DNA of 30,040 nt from an uncultured Hyphomicrobiales bacterium (GTDB taxonomy: Bacteria > Pseudomonadota > Alphaproteobacteria > Rhizobiales > CAJQND01), in the NCBI GenBank assembly GCA_905479595.1, contig CAJQND010000244.1, positions 1 through 30,040 of the forward strand, read 5' to 3'. The notes under the pieces are model-generated. The model did not search any database. It was not told the origin of the DNA and saw only the letters and a program-made list of their open reading frames with translations. Made by a program: the position numbers and the translations under genes. Position 1 is the first letter of the stretch, and each line of letters begins with the position of its first letter. Of the stretch, positions 29,797 through 30,040 are shown piece after piece.

Positions 29797-30040
29797 TCGC
29801 GGTTCTCCCTTTTAAGTGTCGGGCACTTTAGTGTCTCAAAGACAGCCCTTAAATACGGCCATTCAGATTGCCTGAACAACCAGTGAAACAGTTCATGAGA
29901 TGAGTGTGGTACTGTTAGCGTGGAAGATCCAAAACACAAGTTACATTATGGAAATGAAAGCCAGGTGTGACAGCGCAGGAAACTAAATTCCTGCTAACGC
30001 TCCCGCCATATCCAGCCGGTCAAGCCCCGTAACAAGGGTT
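29797..30040. other. Upstream region of the TRAP operon
   Basis: 244 bases of noncoding sequence that should hold the TRAP operon promoter. A dyad GCAGGAA/TTCCTGC with a 6-base loop lies at 29975-29994, which could be an operator or the terminator stem of a gene outside the window. No good sigma-70 promoter pair is visible on the minus strand, and no coding region is supported. Confidence 0.4.

Noticed and set aside
1..30040. Search for a defence island, prophage, CRISPR array or mobile element
   Set aside because: No integrase, transposase, nuclease/helicase cassette, regularly spaced repeats or tRNA-flanked attachment site was seen; gene content is metabolic, transport and envelope.

Overview
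The window reads as chromosomal DNA of an alphaproteobacterium, most likely of the Hyphomicrobiales (Rhizobiales) and probably marine or free-living. The support is gene content: a long alphaproteobacterial-type GltB of 1571 residues followed by GltD, a GalE / MltB-type transglycosylase / DUF459 cell-envelope group beside it, TRAP transport of the TakP/FcbT type, and moderate base composition of roughly 50% GC by eye. The genus cannot be named from the sequence. I see no rRNA, tRNA, CRISPR array, insertion sequence, phage gene or recognisable defence system. Coding density is high. Only one gap exceeds 300 bases, the 452-base region upstream of gltB.

Region by region. (1) 144-3140, minus strand: a two-gene unit, an S9 prolyl-oligopeptidase-type peptidase followed 3 bases later by a threonine aldolase. 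(2) 3593-10216, plus strand: gltB, gltD (1-base gap) and an OsmC-like protein, giving ammonium assimilation plus a thiol peroxidase-like protein. (3) 10222-13867, minus strand: galE, a secreted MltB-type lytic transglycosylase with a peptidoglycan-binding domain, and a secreted DUF459 SGNH hydrolase, together an envelope-building or remodelling set. (4) 13954-17131: a DMT/EamA permease convergent with, and overlapping by 17 bases, a secreted octaheme c-type cytochrome that also carries HEAT-like and TPR repeats. (5) 17213-20277: a GNAT acetyltransferase, a LysR regulator divergent from a TauE/SafE permease, and a SAM methyltransferase. (6) 20385-23967, minus strand: membrane-anchored parvulin-type isomerase, HupE/UreJ-type membrane protein (ATGA overlap) and a secreted Cys-type sulfatase. 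(7) 24091-29796, minus strand: a Tat-exported TRAP solute receptor, small and large TRAP permeases, both much longer than usual, and an SDR dehydrogenase.

The most unusual items are the 887-residue TRAP large permease with a roughly 330-residue coiled-coil C-terminal extension, paired with a small permease of about twice the usual length; the octaheme/HEAT/TPR cytochrome; and the isomerase-HupE-sulfatase cassette, which looks like a dedicated envelope unit without a described function. The TauE/SafE gene is also odd: its first membrane helix is encoded upstream of any ATG, GTG or TTG, so it appears to start at ATC or to have lost its start codon. Several intergenic structures are described: LysR-type operator repeats, a 9-bp inverted repeat between galE and the DMT gene, a strong hairpin between the TRAP receptor and permease genes, and two likely terminators.
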